Source: an uncultured Lachnospiraceae bacterium (GTDB lineage Bacteria > Bacillota > Clostridia > Lachnospirales > Lachnospiraceae). Taken from it: 64,000 bases of DNA. The position numbers and the translations under genes were made by a program. The stretch covers positions 61,875 through 125,874 of the forward strand of contig CARQVR010000005.1 of assembly GCA_949051815.1 (NCBI GenBank), written 5' to 3'. The number at the start of each line of letters is the position of its first letter. Within the stretch, counting starts at the first letter, position 1. The notes beneath the pieces are model-generated. The model saw nothing but the letters and a program-made list of their open reading frames with translations, made no database searches and had not been told where the DNA came from. Shown here piece by piece: positions 50,182 through 59,099 of the stretch.

Positions 50182-51246
50182 CTACAGATATTTATCCCAG
50201 AATTCTTCCAGACACAGTTCCTCGGCCTTCATGATCGCGGCCGCCTCCCGGCCTACATATCGGAAATGCCACGGCTCATACTCGATTCCGGTGATATACT
50301 CCTTGCCGGATGGATAGCGCAGAATAAACCCGTATTCATAGCTGTGCTCCTCCAGCCACTGACCTTCCTCCGTGTCCGCAAACCCCTGTAACAGCGGTAT
50401 AAAAGTATCGGAAGTAATATCAAGGGCCAGCCCCACCTCATGCTCGCTGCATCCGGGAACCGTAATGACTCTGGAAGTCGCCTTGTATGCCTCCATATAA
50501 GATAACCCCTGTCTCATATAGGATTTGATTCTGTCATTGAAATTATCTTCCTGATGATCGGATGTCCTGTACGGAGATCTGACCACCAGATTCAGGCCGT
50601 CCGTCTTAGCTGCCTGCATCATAAGCAACAAGTCTTCGATCACACGCTCGTCGCAGCGCATACCTGATGTAAACGTTCCCAGCTTGAAATCATAATCGTC
50701 CGGAATGGGATGCTGCTTATTAATAAGTACAAGACGCCAATCCGTGTTATCAAACGACAGTTCCTCACCAGTCCCCGATTCCTTCTCTGTATGCTCTCTG
50801 TTCACGTCCGTCTCAGGGTCGTGCTTATGGTGCTCCAACAGATCATCCAGCGTGTAAGTCTCTGCTTCCTCGTTATGCTCCGAAGGGATTACGTTCCCCT
50901 CCTCTTCCAGGATCTCCTCCACCACCGGGTTCACCGGCTCTACCACCGCCAGCGAAATATCCGAAGTCTCCACAATGGCGCTGTATGTCTCCTGCGCGCC
51001 GGTAAACCCGGTACGCTCCGCGAACACGGCAAAGGAAAAGCTGCAACTGCTCATAAAAAAGACCGCCACGAAAAACATGCTGGCATAGCGCTTTCCATTG
51101 GACGTAAAGTGCAACCCCAGATAATAGAAAGCAAGCGACACCATCATCCCTGCCAGACAGGGAAATTTTAACAGTTTATTTTTTTTGGCCGCACCGGTAA
51201 AATATGCTATTATTTTTTGTCGAAATGTTTTTTCCATTTCCGTCAT
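50182..51246 (-). CDS. D-alanyl-D-alanine carboxypeptidase (M15, VanY-like)
   Basis: A 354-residue membrane-anchored peptidase. Two hydrophobic helices (about 25-45 and 55-75) are followed by an acidic linker (about 85-155) and an M15 domain (about 185-350). Zinc ligands are the His and Asp of CSEHEVGLALDIT (about 270) and the His of EPWHFRYVG (about 330). It trims the terminal D-Ala of peptidoglycan stems. There is no van cluster nearby, so it is more likely a housekeeping wall enzyme than a resistance gene. It is divergent from aroC over a 424-base gap. Confidence 0.9.
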   Translation of the reverse strand: MTEMEKTFRQKIIAYFTGAAKKNKLLKFPCLAGMMVSLAFYYLGLHFTSNGKRYASMFFVAVFFMSSCSFSFAVFAERTGFTGAQETYSAIVETSDISLAVVEPVNPVVEEILEEEGNVIPSEHNEEAETYTLDDLLEHHKHDPETDVNREHTEKESGTGEELSFDNTDWRLVLINKQHPIPDDYDFKLGTFTSGMRCDERVIEDLLLMMQAAKTDGLNLVVRSPYRTSDHQEDNFNDRIKSYMRQGLSYMEAYKATSRVITVPGCSEHEVGLALDITSDTFIPLLQGFADTEEGQWLEEHSYEYGFILRYPSGKEYITGIEYEPWHFRYVGREAAAIMKAEELCLEEFWDKYL

Positions 51247-51670
51247 CAGCCCTCAAATCTTCTATGCCTGCAATTCTGTCATATATCATAACACATAAAA
51301 TTTATTTGTACACCCCTTTTTTATGTAAATCTGTCATATTTCTCCCTTTTTTTCTTTCTTTTCCCCTTTGATTTGATTTTTTGACTGCCTCTCCCGCGCA
51401 AAACATCCCTCAAACCACTTTTTTCCCTTCTCATTTCCGACAACCCGCTCTTGCTTTTTAAACAAAATATGATATGCTGAATACGGGCAAAAACGTGTTT
51501 TTACCCATACCAATTGTGTGTTATTCTTTTTTTCGCACATGTGGGAGACACAGCCGCGTCACAGGCTGTATTTAATTGTACATTTTATATTTCATGTGCA
51601 ATTTAATAATGCAGGATATCCTGCATGGTATTTTCAGAAAACTTCATTCTATTCAGGAAAGGATCAGACA
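51247..51670. other. 424-base divergent gap between the M15 gene and aroC
   Basis: No gene is seen. A possible minus-strand promoter (TGTACA ... TATGAT, 17 bases, near 51277-51305) fits the M15 gene. A possible plus-strand promoter (TTGCTT ... TATGCT, near 51450-51477) fits aroC. The middle (51330-51400) is rich in pyrimidines. I see no riboswitch. Confidence 0.4.
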
Positions 51671-52771
51671 ATGGCAGGTTCAACACTTGGAATTATCTAT
51701 CGAATCACGACATGGGGCGAATCCCACGGCGCCGGACTCGGCGTCGTCGTGGACGGCTGCCCCGCCGGATTATCCCTATCTGTAAACGATATCCAGTCAT
51801 ATCTGGACAGACGAAAGCCCGGACAGAGCAAAATTACAACCCCTCGCAAGGAAGCGGATGCGGTGGAGATTCTCTCCGGTATTTTTGAGGGAAAAACCAC
51901 GGGAACCCCTATTTCCCTGCTGGTCAGAAACACTTCGCAGCGCTCCGGAGACTATTCGGAAATCGCCGCGTGCTACCGTCCCGGACACGCCGACTATACC
52001 TTTGACCAGAAATACGGGTTCCGCGACTACCGGGGCGGCGGACGCTCCTCCGGACGGGAAACCATCGGCCGCGTGGCCGCCGGCGCAATCGCCGCAAAGG
52101 CGCTCTCCGAATTTGGCATCCGCCTTACGGCCTACACGAAATCCATCGGCCCTATAAGCATCGATCCCGCTTCCTTCGACGCGGACGCCATCCGCGAAAC
52201 CCCCACAGCCATGCCGGACAGGGAAGCCTCTGCCCGCGCGGAAAAATACCTGCAGGACTGTATGTGTAACTACGATTCCGCAGGGGGTGTTATTGAATGC
52301 GTGATAGACGGCGTACCCGCCGGTCTTGGAGACCCCGTGTTTGAGAAACTGGACGCCAATCTGGCCAGGGCTGTCATGTCCGTTGGCGCGGTCAAAGCCG
52401 TGGAAATCGGCGACGGCACGCTGGTTTCCACCCACAACGGCTCCACCAATAACGACCCCTTCCGCATAAAGGACGGACAGGTCATAAAAGCTTCCAACCA
52501 CGCCGGCGGCATACTGGGCGGCATCAGCGACGGCTCGCAGATCATACTGCGCGCCCATATAAAACCGACCCCCTCCATCTTCTCCCCGCAGGATACCGTA
52601 AACAGGGCCGGGGAGGAAGTAAATATTTCCATCAAAGGACGGCATGATCCCGTAATCGTTCCCCGCGCAGTCGTCGTAATAGAATCCATGGCAGCCGTTA
52701 CTCTTTTAGATGCGCTTCTGGTAAATGCAAGTGCCAGAATGGATCATCTGAAATCTATTTATAAAAGTTAA
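51671..52771 (+). CDS. aroC: Chorismate synthase
   Basis: A 366-residue FMN enzyme that makes chorismate, precursor of aromatic amino acids and folate. It starts GSTLGIIYRITTWGESHGAG, with the family motif ESHG, then RPGHADYTFDQKYGFRDYRGGGRSSGRET in the active site (quoted here in part as GFRDYRGGGRSSGRET) and the C-terminal RHDPVIVPR. ATG at 51671 with AGGAAAGG upstream is preferred over a distant frame start at 51518. It is one of few plus-strand genes and has a strong terminator. Confidence 0.95.
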   Translation: MAGSTLGIIYRITTWGESHGAGLGVVVDGCPAGLSLSVNDIQSYLDRRKPGQSKITTPRKEADAVEILSGIFEGKTTGTPISLLVRNTSQRSGDYSEIAACYRPGHADYTFDQKYGFRDYRGGGRSSGRETIGRVAAGAIAAKALSEFGIRLTAYTKSIGPISIDPASFDADAIRETPTAMPDREASARAEKYLQDCMCNYDSAGGVIECVIDGVPAGLGDPVFEKLDANLARAVMSVGAVKAVEIGDGTLVSTHNGSTNNDPFRIKDGQVIKASNHAGGILGGISDGSQIILRAHIKPTPSIFSPQDTVNRAGEEVNISIKGRHDPVIVPRAVVVIESMAAVTLLDALLVNASARMDHLKSIYKS

Positions 52772-52782
52772 ATCAACAGGAA

Positions 52783-52829
52783 AAACGAGCCATTTATTAA
52801 AATAAAATTTAATATATGGCTCGTTTTTT
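52783..52829 (+). terminator. Terminator of aroC
   Basis: AACGAGCCAT (52784-52793) and ATGGCTCGTT (52816-52825) form a long stem, followed by TTTTTT. A second inverted repeat, ATACCAC/GTGGTAT (around 52903-52937), lies between it and the convergent DUF3737 gene. Confidence 0.9.
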
Positions 52830-52936
52830 GCTATTTTCTTATGTACTGTACAGAAACGCTCCAAGTTAAGTTAACCACTCCGCGTTCCACTTTTCAGCCG
52901 GAATACCACATGGTAACATTTGCTATTTTCGTGGTA

Positions 52937-53791
52937 TTACCCGTTATTTTTCCGAATCACAACTTCACCCGAACATTCCATAACAGGAGTTTCCCTTATG
53001 ATTTCCCCTACACTGTCCACCGTGATCGTCCCTGATTTCGGATTTTTAATGGAAATCACATGTCCTTTCACATCCGCCTCCACGTCCGAATACTCAAAGG
53101 ACAGATCCGTATCCTCCATGGTACAGTTAACCAGTTTCAGATTTTTGCAGTAACACAAAGGCTGGGTTCCGATAATCTTACAGTCGATCAGCGTCAGACC
53201 GTCGGAAAACCATGCCAGATACTCCCCCTTCACCACGGAATTTCTAACCGTCACATTCTCGCTGTGCCAGAAAGCATCCTTGGTATCCAGAACAGAATCC
53301 GTAATCTCCAGATTTTTCATATACTGGAAGGAATACTTTCCCTTCATTTGCACCCGCTCCAGCTTTACGTCCCTGCTGTCAAAAAACAGATACTCCGACT
53401 CAATATCCGAATCCGTCAGCGTAATTCCTACCGACTTCCATCCAAACTCCTGCGACACGACATGGCAGTCCTCCAGCCGGATCCGTTCACACTCCCTGAC
53501 CGCCTTGATTCCGCCCAGCGTGGAATTTCGTATTACGCCGTCCGTCGCATACCAGATCGCCGCCCTCGTCAGCTCATCCATAGTCGAATGCTCCATGGTA
53601 AACTGTTTTACATGCCAGAGCGGATATCGCAGAGAAAAGGTGCAGTCTGTCAAATTCACATCTCTGGATTCCTTTAGAACAGACTCCCCGTCCGCCGGAC
53701 CGGCAAAAACACAATTCTTTACATCCGCTTCCCGCAGATTATATAACGCCCGTTCTTCATCGAACCGGCTGTCAGCCACTGTTTTCCTCAT
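52937..53791 (-). CDS. DUF3737 family right-handed beta-helix protein
   Basis: A 284-residue protein made of short, regularly spaced beta-strands (for example VKNCVFAG, VNLTDCTFS, IRLEDCHVV, ITLTDSDIE, LKLVNCTME), as in the DUF3737 family with a pectate-lyase-like fold. No catalytic residues are known for the family, and no signal peptide is present. ATG at 53791 with AGGAGG seven bases upstream is preferred over a frame start at 53881. It is a single gene after the lysozyme gene, with no functional neighbours. Function unknown. Confidence 0.85.
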   Translation of the reverse strand: MRKTVADSRFDEERALYNLREADVKNCVFAGPADGESVLKESRDVNLTDCTFSLRYPLWHVKQFTMEHSTMDELTRAAIWYATDGVIRNSTLGGIKAVRECERIRLEDCHVVSQEFGWKSVGITLTDSDIESEYLFFDSRDVKLERVQMKGKYSFQYMKNLEITDSVLDTKDAFWHSENVTVRNSVVKGEYLAWFSDGLTLIDCKIIGTQPLCYCKNLKLVNCTMEDTDLSFEYSDVEADVKGHVISIKNPKSGTITVDSVGEIIRETPVMECSGEVVIRKNNG

Positions 53792-53836
53792 GTGGTTCCT
53801 CCTAATTATAATTATATATTCTTCATAGTACGCATT

Positions 53837-53942
53837 CAAAAAACCTGCGGTTTTTCTCATCGCGGACTTCGTCCTATGCATCCAGCCAAATAACCGCCCC
53901 GGTGCGCAAGCGCCCCGCTTCGCTTATTCGACCGGATGCGCA
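53837..53942. repeat. Hairpin-rich gap after the lysozyme gene
   Basis: AAAAAACC-TGC-GGTTTTT (53837-53855) is a small terminator-like hairpin for the minus strand. GGAC-TTC-GTCC (53864-53874) is a GAA-loop mini-hairpin. GGTGCGCAAGCGCC (53901-53914) is a third. Together they probably end lysozyme transcription. Confidence 0.6.
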
Positions 53943-55655
53943 CTACTCATTGTCTGCGCTAAGATAACTGCTGATCGCATAAACCGTCTGTCCGTTGTAG
54001 GAGAGCCTCGACCAGCCATATTCTTCATTCACGCCTGTTCTTGTGGCGTACTCTCCATTGTGCAGCACCGCGACTACCACGGCATCCGGATTGGTCACGC
54101 TGGGAAGCGCCCGCAGATTGACCTCAATCTTAGCCGTCACCTGCTCGTTTCTCTCCGCAAACTTTGTCTTTAGTCCGTCGCCGCTGTCAGCGCCCTCCTG
54201 TATCTCTGTCTTCGGCGCCTGATAGCCAAGGTCTGTGGTCAGATAACTGCTCACCGCATAGACCGTCTGATCATTGTAGATCAGTCTTGACCAGCCGCTG
54301 TCGCTTGTGCCCGTCCGCTTTACGGTCTCCCCGTTTTTCAGGGTGTACACCACCGTACTGTCCTCCCCCTGACTCGGTATATTGCGCAGGTTAGTGGAAT
54401 CCTTGGCCGTCACTTCCTCGTCTGCTGCGGTAAACGACATTAAGGCTTCCACATCCGCCGTTGCCTCCTCCGGCGTCTCCCCGCTCTGCGCACTGGCCGC
54501 TCCCTCATAGCCGAAATAGGCGATGTTCACGTCCACGGGCTGACTGATACCGGCGACCGTTCCCCGGTTGGTATACTGCCACATGGCATGTGTGCCGCCG
54601 TAGGAAGACTTTTCCGTCTGGGGATAAGGTGCAGACGGATACTGGGATACCCAGATCCGATAGCTTTTCTCAATCCGGGAGGTCTCCCACTTGGCATCAC
54701 CGGTCATCTCATTCATGGAAGAGTAAAACATGGGCGTATAGCCCCTCTCATAAATTCTATTCAGAAAAGCAATGGCTATGTCTGTCCTCTGCGCAGCGGA
54801 AAGTCCGTACTGCGCGCTGTCCGCACGGTCAAACCCTTCACAGTCGAAGGCGACGGGATACGTGATCTGATACTGTGATATGTAATCGGCCGTCCAGTCC
54901 GCCTCCGCTTTCGCTTCCTCCTCATTGACAGCGGTGGAGAAAAAATACGCCCCCAGCTTAATGCCGTTTTTCTGCGCTTCCTGCATATTATATCTGGCGT
55001 TGCTGTCAGCAATGATCTCCCTGCTTTTGTCCATGCGATATCCCACGCGCACCATGGCAAAATCTACACCGGATGCCGCCACCTGCGCCCAGTCAATCGT
55101 TCCCTGATATCTGGCCACATCGATTCCGAAGGTGATCTCGTCCGTCTCCGCCGCCGCTCCGGAGGAAAGCAGTTCACTCACATCCACCTCCGTGCCCTGT
55201 TCCGTGCTCATCGTCTCCGTCTCCGGATCCTGCTCTTCCTGCACGGGCTCTTCACGCTTCCCCTCCGGTGCATCCTCTCCCACCGGTGAATCCACCGGCT
55301 CTGTCTCCTGCGGGGCTTCTTCCTCTGCTCCCTGCAAAGCAGCATCCGATTCATCCTGCTCCGAATCTCCCTCCGTCATCCGCTCTTCGGAAAGCGTTTC
55401 CATCACAGGCTGCGCCTCACCCTTATCGCCCCTGTTCCCACGAAACAGAAAAAAGGCAGCACCCGCAACGAGCAAAGCCACAATCCCTATGACAGAGGGA
55501 AAAAGCACCCTGTGCACAAACCGGAGCGTCCTCTCATCAAGCTCCCCGTCAAACAGCTCTTCGTCATCTTCATCTTCTTCCGCCTCATTTGGCAGATCAT
55601 ATTCCTCATCATCCAGATCCACAAACTCCAGATCGTCCTCTCTATGCGATTTCAC
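53943..55655 (-). CDS. GH25 lysozyme with two SH3 domains
   Basis: A 570-residue wall hydrolase. A cytoplasmic acidic start (DDLEFVDLDDEEYDLPNEAEE region, about 4-45), one membrane helix (about 53-72), a Glu-rich linker (about 75-165), a GH25 muramidase domain (about 170-375, FGIDVARYQGTIDWAQVA with catalytic Asp, VAFDCEGF with Glu) and two bacterial SH3 domains (about 410-470 and 505-570, each with NLR.(I/A)LPS). It cuts the glycan chain of peptidoglycan. The lack of holin or phage genes argues against a phage origin. The very acidic N-terminus is unusual. Confidence 0.92.
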   Translation of the reverse strand: MKSHREDDLEFVDLDDEEYDLPNEAEEDEDDEELFDGELDERTLRFVHRVLFPSVIGIVALLVAGAAFFLFRGNRGDKGEAQPVMETLSEERMTEGDSEQDESDAALQGAEEEAPQETEPVDSPVGEDAPEGKREEPVQEEQDPETETMSTEQGTEVDVSELLSSGAAAETDEITFGIDVARYQGTIDWAQVAASGVDFAMVRVGYRMDKSREIIADSNARYNMQEAQKNGIKLGAYFFSTAVNEEEAKAEADWTADYISQYQITYPVAFDCEGFDRADSAQYGLSAAQRTDIAIAFLNRIYERGYTPMFYSSMNEMTGDAKWETSRIEKSYRIWVSQYPSAPYPQTEKSSYGGTHAMWQYTNRGTVAGISQPVDVNIAYFGYEGAASAQSGETPEEATADVEALMSFTAADEEVTAKDSTNLRNIPSQGEDSTVVYTLKNGETVKRTGTSDSGWSRLIYNDQTVYAVSSYLTTDLGYQAPKTEIQEGADSGDGLKTKFAERNEQVTAKIEVNLRALPSVTNPDAVVVAVLHNGEYATRTGVNEEYGWSRLSYNGQTVYAISSYLSADNE

Positions 55656-55763
55656 GGCTCATCTCTCCTGTATGCTCCTGTCTCTTTCCTCATGTTCCCG
55701 TACACCCCGTCTCATTCCCTTTTGTATTCCGTCACAGGCGGGCAAATAACACTTGGTATTTTA

Positions 55764-56747
55764 TTAGAAACTTTCCAGCAGTTCCAGATAAAACTCGTAA
55801 TAATCCTTTCTGTTTTCCTTCATAAACTGGATCGCCGACTTCGGATGCTGGTTTAAAAGTCCGGTCAGAAGGTAAGGCACATCATAGCCCCATATCACGC
55901 CGGATTCCCTGAGCGGATTAATCTCCCGCTCAATAAAGCGCAGAATCGGATTGACATTGTACTTCGGGTTCTTTAAGAATCCCAAAAGCAGCTCGCTCGG
56001 GCAGTTTCCACAGCCCCGTCCCATGCCGTTCACCGTAGCGTCCAGATAACTCACACCCATGATGACCACCTCTGTCGTGTTGGCAAAGGCAAGCTGCTGG
56101 TTGTTGTGCGCATGAATCCCGACCTTTTTCCCGTATTTCTCCGCTACTTCCAGATACTTATCCGCAAGCCGCCTTGCCTGTTCCGGGTACAGAGACCCGT
56201 AGCTGTCCACCAGATAAATCGTACCCACGCTGCTTGCGCCCAGCAGGTCGAGCGCCGCGTCCAGATCCGTCTCACTGGCCTTGGAAATGGCCATGATGTT
56301 GACCGTTGTCTCATAACCCTTCTTCGTACAATCCTCGATCAGTTCAATAGCGGCCGGTATGGTATTGATATAAGTCGCAACCCGTACCAGATCCACGGGA
56401 CTGTCCTTCTTGTTCAGAATATCTTTTCTGAAATCACAGCGCCCCACATCCGCCATCACGGCGATCTTCATATCCGTTTTATTGTCGCCCACAACGGCGC
56501 GGATGTCCTTGTCGTCACAGAATTTCCACTTGCCGAACTTATTCACGTCGAACATCTCTTTGGAAGCCTTATAGCCAAATTCCATGTAGTCCACGCCCGC
56601 CTTGATATTCGCGCGGTACAGCCCTTTTACAAACTCATCCGTAAAATAAAAGTCATTTACCAGTCCGCCGTCCCGCAGCGTACAGTCCACCACCTTGATA
56701 TCCGGCGCGTAGGACATGAGTGTTCTTCCCTTAGCTCTCTTTTCCAT
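55764..56747 (-). CDS. HMGL-like aldolase catalytic-domain protein
   Basis: A 327-residue TIM-barrel protein with the DRE-TIM pattern VVDCTLRDGGLVN (about 13-25) and a metal-binding HAHNN segment (about 206). It resembles 4-hydroxy-2-oxovalerate aldolase and homocitrate-synthase-like lyases, but the substrate is unknown and the acylating dehydrogenase partner is not next to it. The ATG at 56747 has GAGAGGTG upstream. It follows tyrS by 112 bases. Function beyond aldol/lyase chemistry is not proposed. Confidence 0.8.
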   Translation of the reverse strand: MEKRAKGRTLMSYAPDIKVVDCTLRDGGLVNDFYFTDEFVKGLYRANIKAGVDYMEFGYKASKEMFDVNKFGKWKFCDDKDIRAVVGDNKTDMKIAVMADVGRCDFRKDILNKKDSPVDLVRVATYINTIPAAIELIEDCTKKGYETTVNIMAISKASETDLDAALDLLGASSVGTIYLVDSYGSLYPEQARRLADKYLEVAEKYGKKVGIHAHNNQQLAFANTTEVVIMGVSYLDATVNGMGRGCGNCPSELLLGFLKNPKYNVNPILRFIEREINPLRESGVIWGYDVPYLLTGLLNQHPKSAIQFMKENRKDYYEFYLELLESF

Positions 56748-56859
56748 ACTGACACCTCTCTTTCCATGATACAGCCTGTTCCATGTCTTCCAGGCAGCTC
56801 TTTCCTGTCTCCCGCACTTCACAGTGCTTCCCGGTCATTCACCTGTCTCCTTCCGGCAG

Positions 56860-58083
56860 TTAAGCGAGAATCTTTTTGAAGCTCTTCTTGCCCTTCTTCA
56901 CGATAAATTCCTCAGCCGCAATATCCTCCTTCGTGTAGCAGGTCTTTAAATCCGTCACCTTCTCGCCCTTTACGGTCACGCCGCCCTGTTCCACGGCCCT
57001 GCGTGCCTCCGAGCGGGATGCCGCCATACCGGCTGCCACCAGAACGCCCTGAATATCTATCTTACCGTCCTTATAATCCGCCTCCGTCAAGGTCACTGTC
57101 GGCATATTTTCGGAGCTTCCGCCCCCTGCAAAGAGCGCTTTCGACGCCTCCTTTGCTTTCTCTGCTTCCTCCTCGCCGTGTACCAGACTGGTCAGTTCAC
57201 AGGCCAGAATTTCCTTCGCCTCGTTCAACTGGCTGCCCTCCCAGCCGTCCATCTCATCAATTTTCTCTAAGGGCAGGAAGGTGAGCATCCGCAGACACTT
57301 GAGTACGTCCGCATCGTCCACGTTTCGCCAGTACTGGTAGAACTCAAAGGGAGTCGTCTTGTCGGGATCAAGCCACACCGCGCCTTTCTGGGTCTTTCCC
57401 ATCTTTTTCCCCTCAGAGTTCATAAGAAGGGTGATGGTCATGGCGTAAGCGTCCTTGGAAAGCTTTCTGCGGATCAGGTCCGTGCCGCCGAGCATATTGC
57501 TCCACTGGTCGTCCCCGCCAAACTGCATGTTGCAGCCGTATCTCTTATAAAGCTCCAGAAAATCGTAGCTTTGCATAATCATATAGTTAAACTCAAGGAA
57601 GCTCAGTCCCTTTTCCATCCTCTGCTTGTAGCACTCCGCGCGGAGCATATTGTTTACGGAAAAACAGGCGCCCACATCCCTGATAAACTCCACGTAATTT
57701 AAGTCGAGAAGCCAGTCGGCATTGTTCACCATCAGCGCCTTGCCCTCGGAAAAGTCGATAAAACGGCTCATCTGCTTCTTAAAGCACTCGCAGTTGTGCT
57801 CGATAGTCTCCTTCGTCATCATGGAGCGCATGTCCGTCCGTCCGGAAGGATCCCCGATCATGGCCGTTCCGCCGCCGATCAGGGCGATGGGCTTATTGCC
57901 CGCCTCCTGTAATCTCTTCATCAGGCATAATGCCATGAAATGTCCTACATGCAGGCTGTCCGCCGTGGGATCGAAACCGATATAGAAGGTCGCCTTTCCG
58001 TTGTTGATCAGATCGCGAATCTCCTCCGCGTCCGTGAGCTGCGCGAGAAGTCCTCTCGCCTGTAATTCCTCGTAAATTCCCAT
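56860..58083 (-). CDS. tyrS: Tyrosyl-tRNA synthetase
   Basis: A 407-residue class I synthetase that charges tRNA-Tyr. The HIGH-like motif is HVGH (about 45), the KMSKS-like motif is KMGKT (about 229), and an S4 RNA-binding domain is at the C-terminus (SRSEARRAVEQGGVTV, about 350). ATG at 58083 with AAGGAG upstream is the start. A T-box leader (58190-58480) controls it by the charging level of tRNA-Tyr, with specifier TAC. Confidence 0.96.
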   Translation of the reverse strand: MGIYEELQARGLLAQLTDAEEIRDLINNGKATFYIGFDPTADSLHVGHFMALCLMKRLQEAGNKPIALIGGGTAMIGDPSGRTDMRSMMTKETIEHNCECFKKQMSRFIDFSEGKALMVNNADWLLDLNYVEFIRDVGACFSVNNMLRAECYKQRMEKGLSFLEFNYMIMQSYDFLELYKRYGCNMQFGGDDQWSNMLGGTDLIRRKLSKDAYAMTITLLMNSEGKKMGKTQKGAVWLDPDKTTPFEFYQYWRNVDDADVLKCLRMLTFLPLEKIDEMDGWEGSQLNEAKEILACELTSLVHGEEEAEKAKEASKALFAGGGSSENMPTVTLTEADYKDGKIDIQGVLVAAGMAASRSEARRAVEQGGVTVKGEKVTDLKTCYTKEDIAAEEFIVKKGKKSFKKILA

Positions 58084-58188
58084 TGTAATGATCTCCTTTC
58101 TTCTGTCTCTGCCGCTTTGCGATCTTGCTTTCATGCGAGCATGAAGCATGATGACGTCTGCTTCTGACTCTGCTTATTCGCGCACAAC

Positions 58189-58480
58189 ATGAAACCCCCG
58201 TCCCGCTATCAGGACGAGGGTTAATCTCGCGTTACCACCTAATTTCACAGACGGCTCACACCGGCTGCCTCACTGAGTACGATCGCAGATAACATATGCT
58301 ATCTTTCTCTGACGATACTCTCCTGCTGTAACGTGCATTCCTCCGTCGCGGCCTACTAAGCTGTTCATTCGCCATTCTGCCGCAAAGCTCCGAGATGTAT
58401 TCATGGAAAAGTTCCCGTGCGCCTCTCATCCGCCGGCTGCTTTCTGTCCGTTTCCTGATCCACTACTTGTTCTCTTCAAC
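58189..58480 (-). promoter_or_regulatory. T-box riboswitch of tyrS
   Basis: On the minus strand: a stem I region with the AGAACAAGTAG start (about 58460-58475), specifier codon TAC (58397-58399) for Tyr, the T-box AGGTGGTAACGCGAG (58226-58240) and a terminator hairpin with CCCTCGTCC and GGACGGGGG arms (58193-58220). TGGT would pair with the tRNA end. It senses uncharged tRNA-Tyr and opens transcription of tyrS. Confidence 0.9.
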
Positions 58481-58519
58481 GCCTGTCATATTGTGTCATA
58501 TGTTGTTTTACTGCCTTAT

Positions 58520-58548
58520 AATGTAAACGAAAAAAACGGGTTTGTCAA
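58520..58548 (-). promoter_or_regulatory. Promoter of tyrS
   Basis: Minus-strand perfect TTGACA (58543-58548) and TACATT (58520-58525), 17-base spacer, upstream of the T-box. Confidence 0.65.
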
Positions 58549-58613
58549 CTCTTTTTTTGAGACACTTTTTGCCAGACACTTTTTGGAAGTCTGCAATCCG
58601 TGCTTCCCGCCTC

Positions 58614-59045
58614 TCAGTGAAGACCCAGATCCTCCCCTGCCATCGTCACGATTCCGTTCTTGTCAAGAACCGCCGCCAGTCCGTCCGTATCCGCCACACG
58701 GAAGATCATGCACGCCTGCCCGTCCTTTTGCCCGAATACGGAATACATGTACTCCACGTCCATGCCGGCGTCGGAAATCACACCGAGCACCTTACTAAGC
58801 CCGCCGGGCGTATCGGGAACCGCCACGCCCACGACCGGCGTCATGGTCAGGATAAAGCCCTGCTCCAAAAGTATGGAGGAAGCCTTTGACGCGTCGTCAA
58901 CGATCAGCCGCAAAACGCCGTAGTCCGCCGTCTCGGCAATGTTGAGCGCCCGCATATTCACCTGATTCTCCGAGAGAATCCTTGTGATATCCGCAAGCTG
59001 CCCCGCTTTATTCTCCAAAAATACAGAAATCTGAGGTATTGTCAT
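58614..59045 (-). CDS. Tandem ACT-domain protein
   Basis: A 143-residue protein with two ACT domains (about 1-68 and 70-140). ISVFLENKAGQLADITRIL and VPDTPGGLSKVLGVISDAG are the typical ligand-binding loops, each with a Gly. Such proteins bind amino acids or aromatic acids and regulate enzymes. It lies 54 bases after the phenylacetate-CoA ligase gene, a well-known pairing in anaerobes. ATG at 59045 has AAAGGAG upstream. The ligand is unknown. Confidence 0.88.
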   Translation of the reverse strand: MTIPQISVFLENKAGQLADITRILSENQVNMRALNIAETADYGVLRLIVDDASKASSILLEQGFILTMTPVVGVAVPDTPGGLSKVLGVISDAGMDVEYMYSVFGQKDGQACMIFRVADTDGLAAVLDKNGIVTMAGEDLGLH

Positions 59046-59099
59046 ATGAAATCTGCTCCTTTCTCGTTCTATCAGTATCAGAATCCGGCATTTACCGCC

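Noticed and set aside
50182..51246. Vancomycin resistance vanY
   Set aside because: No vanH, vanA or vanX-like genes are adjacent; the protein fits a housekeeping M15 carboxypeptidase.
51797..52645. A 282-codon minus-strand frame opposite aroC
   Set aside because: Antisense to a certain gene; Gly/Ala/Val-rich translation is a shadow effect.
53943..55655. Prophage endolysin
   Set aside because: The protein has a membrane helix and a long acidic N-terminus, and no phage genes surround it.
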